NCBI GenBank assembly: GCA_030607835.1
Contig: JAUWJE010000052.1
Span: 1 to 9,306, forward strand
Length of the DNA: 9,306 nucleotides
DNA from: Candidatus Fermentibacterota bacterium
Lineage (GTDB): Bacteria > Fermentibacterota > Fermentibacteria > Fermentibacterales > JCC-6
Direction: 5' to 3'
A program made the translations under genes and the position numbers. The notes under the pieces were generated by a model that saw only the letters and a program-made list of their open reading frames with translations, had not been told where the DNA came from and did not search any database. The number at the start of each line of letters is the position of its first letter. The first letter of the stretch is position 1. This document shows, piece after piece, positions 6,994-9,306 of this stretch.

Positions 6994-7047
6994 TGCTGAA
7001 AGAGAATAAAAAGAAGGCTGTTCGACAAGGGGCTGTCCTTAATGTGA
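6994..7047. other. Short divergent intergenic region between the two glycosyltransferase genes
   Basis: Only 54 bases separate the two start codons, so any promoters must overlap each other or the coding starts. I see no clear -35/-10 pair and no Shine-Dalgarno at normal spacing for either gene. An AGGGG at 7028-7032 is 15 bases from the ATG at 7048, too far to be convincing. Confidence 0.5.
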
Positions 7048-8034
7048 ATGATGAAATATCTTTGCATCATGATAATAGATATGCGAATCCTTATTGCACT
7101 GCCGGCTTTTAATGAGGAAGCCACAGCAGGTGCTGTTATAGATGGAATTCCGGATAGCATTTCCGGAGCCTGCAAGCCTGACGTTCTGCTGGTTGATGAC
7201 GGATCTACCGATGATACCGCGGAAATCGCCAGTCAGGCGGGAGCGATTGTTATTTCGCACGGACGAAATCTGGGACTGGGAGAAACCTTCAGAACTGCTC
7301 TCAGTTATGCAAGAGAGAACGGTTATCATATCCTGGTTACAATTGATGCGGATGGTCAATTCAATCCAGAGCATATCCCCGCTCTTGTAGAACCGGTAAT
7401 AAAGAACCAGGCGGATTTCGTAACAGCCAGCAGGTTCTCAGAAATCGAACTGATTCCTGAAATGCCAAGACTTAAGATATGGGGGAATCGAAGAGTCGCC
7501 AGGCTTGTCAGCAGACTATCGGGCATACACATAAAGGACGCGACCTGCGGATTCCGGGTTTACGGTCCTGCTGCCCTTGAAAAGTTGTCAAGTTTCAGCA
7601 GATTCACCTACACTCAGGAAGTCATCATTGATCTGGCCGGTAAAGGGCTTTCAATTCTTGAAGTACCGGTAGAGGTGCTTGGAGAGAGACCTGTGGGTTC
7701 TTCCAGAATTGCGAGCAGTATATGGAGATACGCCATTCTATCGCTTGCCGCAATGTATTCCATCGCCCATGATCACAGACCATGGAGATTTTACGGCATA
7801 CCAGCGGTTATTCTGATGATACTGGGACTTACCGGAGATATGTTCGTGCTGGTACGATGGCTCATAACCGGCCGAGTAACGCCTTTCGCGGGAGTTGCCA
7901 TCGGTGGACTTTTCCTGATTACATTCTCAGTACTGCTGCTCCTGTTTGCTTCCCTGGCTGACACAGCATCTCACAACAGGCACCTTCTTGAAAGTATCAT
8001 CTCGGAGAATGTCAGAAAGAACCGAGAACGCTAG
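7048..8034 (+). CDS. GT2 polyprenyl-phosphate glycosyltransferase (DPM1/ArnC-like) with two C-terminal membrane helices
   Basis: The 328-residue reading has a GT-A catalytic domain: ILIALPAFNEE (14-24), LLVDDGSTDDT (47-57), GRNLGLGETFRTAL (72-85), the metal-binding DxD in TIDADGQF (98-105), then DATCGFRVY (164-172) and YTQEVIIDLAGKGLSILEVP (188-207). Two membrane helices follow at about 249-271 and 282-302. Family members transfer a sugar from a nucleotide donor to a polyprenyl phosphate at the cytoplasmic face. The start is uncertain: homologues usually begin at MRILIALPA, which corresponds to the ATG at 7081, and neither 7048 nor 7081 has a clear ribosome site. The divergent GT-C gene is a likely user of its product. 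The stop TAG overlaps the stop of cysS in a shared CTAG. Confidence 0.88.
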   Translation: MMKYLCIMIIDMRILIALPAFNEEATAGAVIDGIPDSISGACKPDVLLVDDGSTDDTAEIASQAGAIVISHGRNLGLGETFRTALSYARENGYHILVTIDADGQFNPEHIPALVEPVIKNQADFVTASRFSEIELIPEMPRLKIWGNRRVARLVSRLSGIHIKDATCGFRVYGPAALEKLSSFSRFTYTQEVIIDLAGKGLSILEVPVEVLGERPVGSSRIASSIWRYAILSLAAMYSIAHDHRPWRFYGIPAVILMILGLTGDMFVLVRWLITGRVTPFAGVAIGGLFLITFSVLLLLFASLADTASHNRHLLESIISENVRKNRER

Positions 8035-8038
8035 CGTT
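8027..8038. repeat. Palindrome holding both convergent stop codons
   Basis: AACGCTAGCGTT is a perfect 12-base palindrome whose central CTAG contains the TAG stops of both the plus-strand GT2 gene (8032-8034) and the minus-strand cysS gene (8033-8031). A hairpin with a 4-base loop would have only a 4-base-pair core, so any terminator role is weak. A T run (8051-8055) follows on the plus strand. Confidence 0.5.
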
Positions 8039-9306
8039 TTCTGATTTCGCTTTTTCCGTCCGGAAGATCCTTTGCGATGTAACCTATGTTGTTTAACCTC
8101 TCACGCATGAGGTCCGCGGCCAGAAAAAGTTTATTATCTCTCAGTATGCCTCTTGTCTCCGCAAGAACATCGCAAAGCTCTTCAACATGAGAACCGGAAT
8201 CAATTCCCCTGAGATCAAGCCCGAGAATATCGCTCGAAAGCTCATCCAGAGTTTTCAAGAGGAGAGCTCTGTCAGCAGGAGTATCTTCCGAATCAAGCAG
8301 AGCATTTCCGGAACGAACCATATCAAAAATCGCCGCCAGAGCACCAGGTGTATTCAGGTCATCGTCCATCGATTTACTGAAATCAGTCACTGTTTTGTTT
8401 ACAAGAGTTACTGCATCAGATGATGGTCTCCCATCGCCAACTGCAGGATTACCTCCCAGCCGAGCCCTGAATGCTGTCAGCCGTTCAAGTCCGCTTTGTG
8501 CTGATTCAAGACCCTGATCGGAGAAATCAAGCGGACTCCTGTAATGGCTTCTGAGAATGTACAGTCGGACAATCATGGGATCGAACTTCTTAAAGATATC
8601 TTTCAACAGAGTGAAGTTACCCAGGCTTTTACCCATCTTCTGTCCATCTACCGTAACCATGTTATTATGGAGCCACATACGTGCAAACTGCTTCCCATAA
8701 GCACCCTCACTCTGGGCTATTTCCGATTCATGATGAGGAAAAATGTTCTCAAGGCCCCCACCATGTATATCGAGTGTTTCTCCTATGTAGCGCATGGACA
8801 TCGCTGAGCATTCAATATGCCATCCGGGATATCCCCATCCCCAGGGGGAATTCCACTTGAGAATGTGATCCTTCCCGGCTTTCTTCCAGAGAGCAAAATC
8901 CCTCGGGTCTCTCTTTCGCTGGTCTACTGCCACTCTGGCTCCCGCTACTAGATCATCGATTTTCCTGCCGGAAAGCTTTCCATATTCAGGGAAGCTGGCC
9001 ACAGAGAAGTAGACGTAGCCATCGTTCTCATAAGCATGTCCATTCTCTATCAGTTTTGATATCAGTTCAATCTGCTCGGGGATATGTCCGGAAGCCCTTG
9101 GTGACACATCAGGTCTGAGCACTCCAAGCGCGTCCATGTCATCACAGTACGATTTCGTGTACTTCTCGGTCATCTCCATGGGTTCAAGTTTTTCAATTCT
9201 GGCCTGAATCTCGACCTTATCCTCACCGGCATCGGCATTATCGGTAAGATGACCAACATCTGTAATATTCTGTATGTAGCGCACATTAAAACCGAGATGT
9301 CGAAGG
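8031..9306 (-). CDS. cysS: Cysteinyl-tRNA synthetase, N-terminus outside window
   Basis: This class I aminoacyl-tRNA synthetase charges tRNA-Cys with cysteine in the cytoplasm. The frame is open through the right edge: the codons before VRYIQNITD read LRHLGFN, as in full-length CysS, so the apparent GTG start at 9284 is internal. About 50-60 residues, including the HIGH motif and the first zinc cysteine, are missing. Counting from that Val, visible landmarks are GWHIECS with zinc ligand Cys159, DIHGGGLENIFPHHESEIAQ (172-191) with His184 and Glu188 as the other zinc ligands, and the KMSKS loop as KMGKS (216-220; bases 8625-8639). The helical tRNA-binding region and a C-terminal YIAKDLPDG tail follow. 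Length fits the roughly 460-480 residue family. It converges on the GT2 gene, with overlapping stops. Confidence 0.96.
   Translation of the reverse strand, partial: LRHLGFNVRYIQNITDVGHLTDNADAGEDKVEIQARIEKLEPMEMTEKYTKSYCDDMDALGVLRPDVSPRASGHIPEQIELISKLIENGHAYENDGYVYFSVASFPEYGKLSGRKIDDLVAGARVAVDQRKRDPRDFALWKKAGKDHILKWNSPWGWGYPGWHIECSAMSMRYIGETLDIHGGGLENIFPHHESEIAQSEGAYGKQFARMWLHNNMVTVDGQKMGKSLGNFTLLKDIFKKFDPMIVRLYILRSHYRSPLDFSDQGLESAQSGLERLTAFRARLGGNPAVGDGRPSSDAVTLVNKTVTDFSKSMDDDLNTPGALAAIFDMVRSGNALLDSEDTPADRALLLKTLDELSSDILGLDLRGIDSGSHVEELCDVLAETRGILRDNKLFLAADLMRERLNNIGYIAKDLPDGKSEIRKR

Noticed and set aside
8625..8639. KMGKS in place of KMSKS in CysS as a sign of a defective enzyme
   Set aside because: The third position of this loop varies among functional class I synthetases, and the flanking GQ and LGNF residues and zinc ligands are intact.
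9282..9284. GTG at 9284 as the start of cysS
   Set aside because: The frame continues to the window edge with codons matching the conserved LRHLGFN stretch before VRYIQNITD, so the start lies outside.

Overview
This window looks like chromosomal DNA from a Gram-negative (diderm) bacterium of moderate GC. It encodes lipoproteins with lipoboxes, the start of an AMIN-domain outer-membrane secretin, and polyprenyl-phosphate-dependent envelope glycosylation enzymes. Gene order and fusions differ from textbook proteobacteria. A poorly sampled lineage, perhaps in the FCB/candidate-phylum range, is my guess, but the window holds no taxonomic marker beyond a partial cysS. I see no insertion sequence, phage, CRISPR, rRNA or tRNA signature.

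Layout. Positions 1-4670 (minus strand) carry a tightly packed type IV pilus alignment-subcomplex operon, read from right to left: a PilM-PilN fusion, a small lipoprotein of unknown function, PilO, a lipoprotein joining a predicted seven-repeat beta-propeller to a C-terminal PilP-like domain, and the N-terminal 137 codons of a PilQ-type secretin running off the left edge. Stop/start overlaps (ATGA, TGATG) suggest translational coupling. Positions 4671-4940 are a divergent promoter region. Positions 4941-5225 (plus) encode a small, probably ribbon-helix-helix, DNA-binding protein. Positions 5236-6993 (minus) encode a polytopic GT-C membrane glycosyltransferase. Positions 7048-8034 (plus) encode a GT2 polyprenyl-phosphate glycosyltransferase. 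Positions 8031-9306 (minus) hold cysS, lacking its N-terminus at the right edge.

How the genes work together. In known systems PilM (cytoplasmic, actin-like) binds the N-terminus of PilN. PilN and PilO form inner-membrane heterodimers with coiled coils and ferredoxin-like domains, and PilP links them to the secretin PilQ. Here PilM and PilN are one chain, which recreates the architecture of type II secretion GspL, and PilP carries a large extra propeller. With the extra lipoprotein, this is a rearranged periplasmic bridge and the most interesting part of the window. The GT2/GT-C pair fits a lipid-linked sugar donor synthase and a transferase that uses it on the outer face of the inner membrane. 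Its target is unknown.
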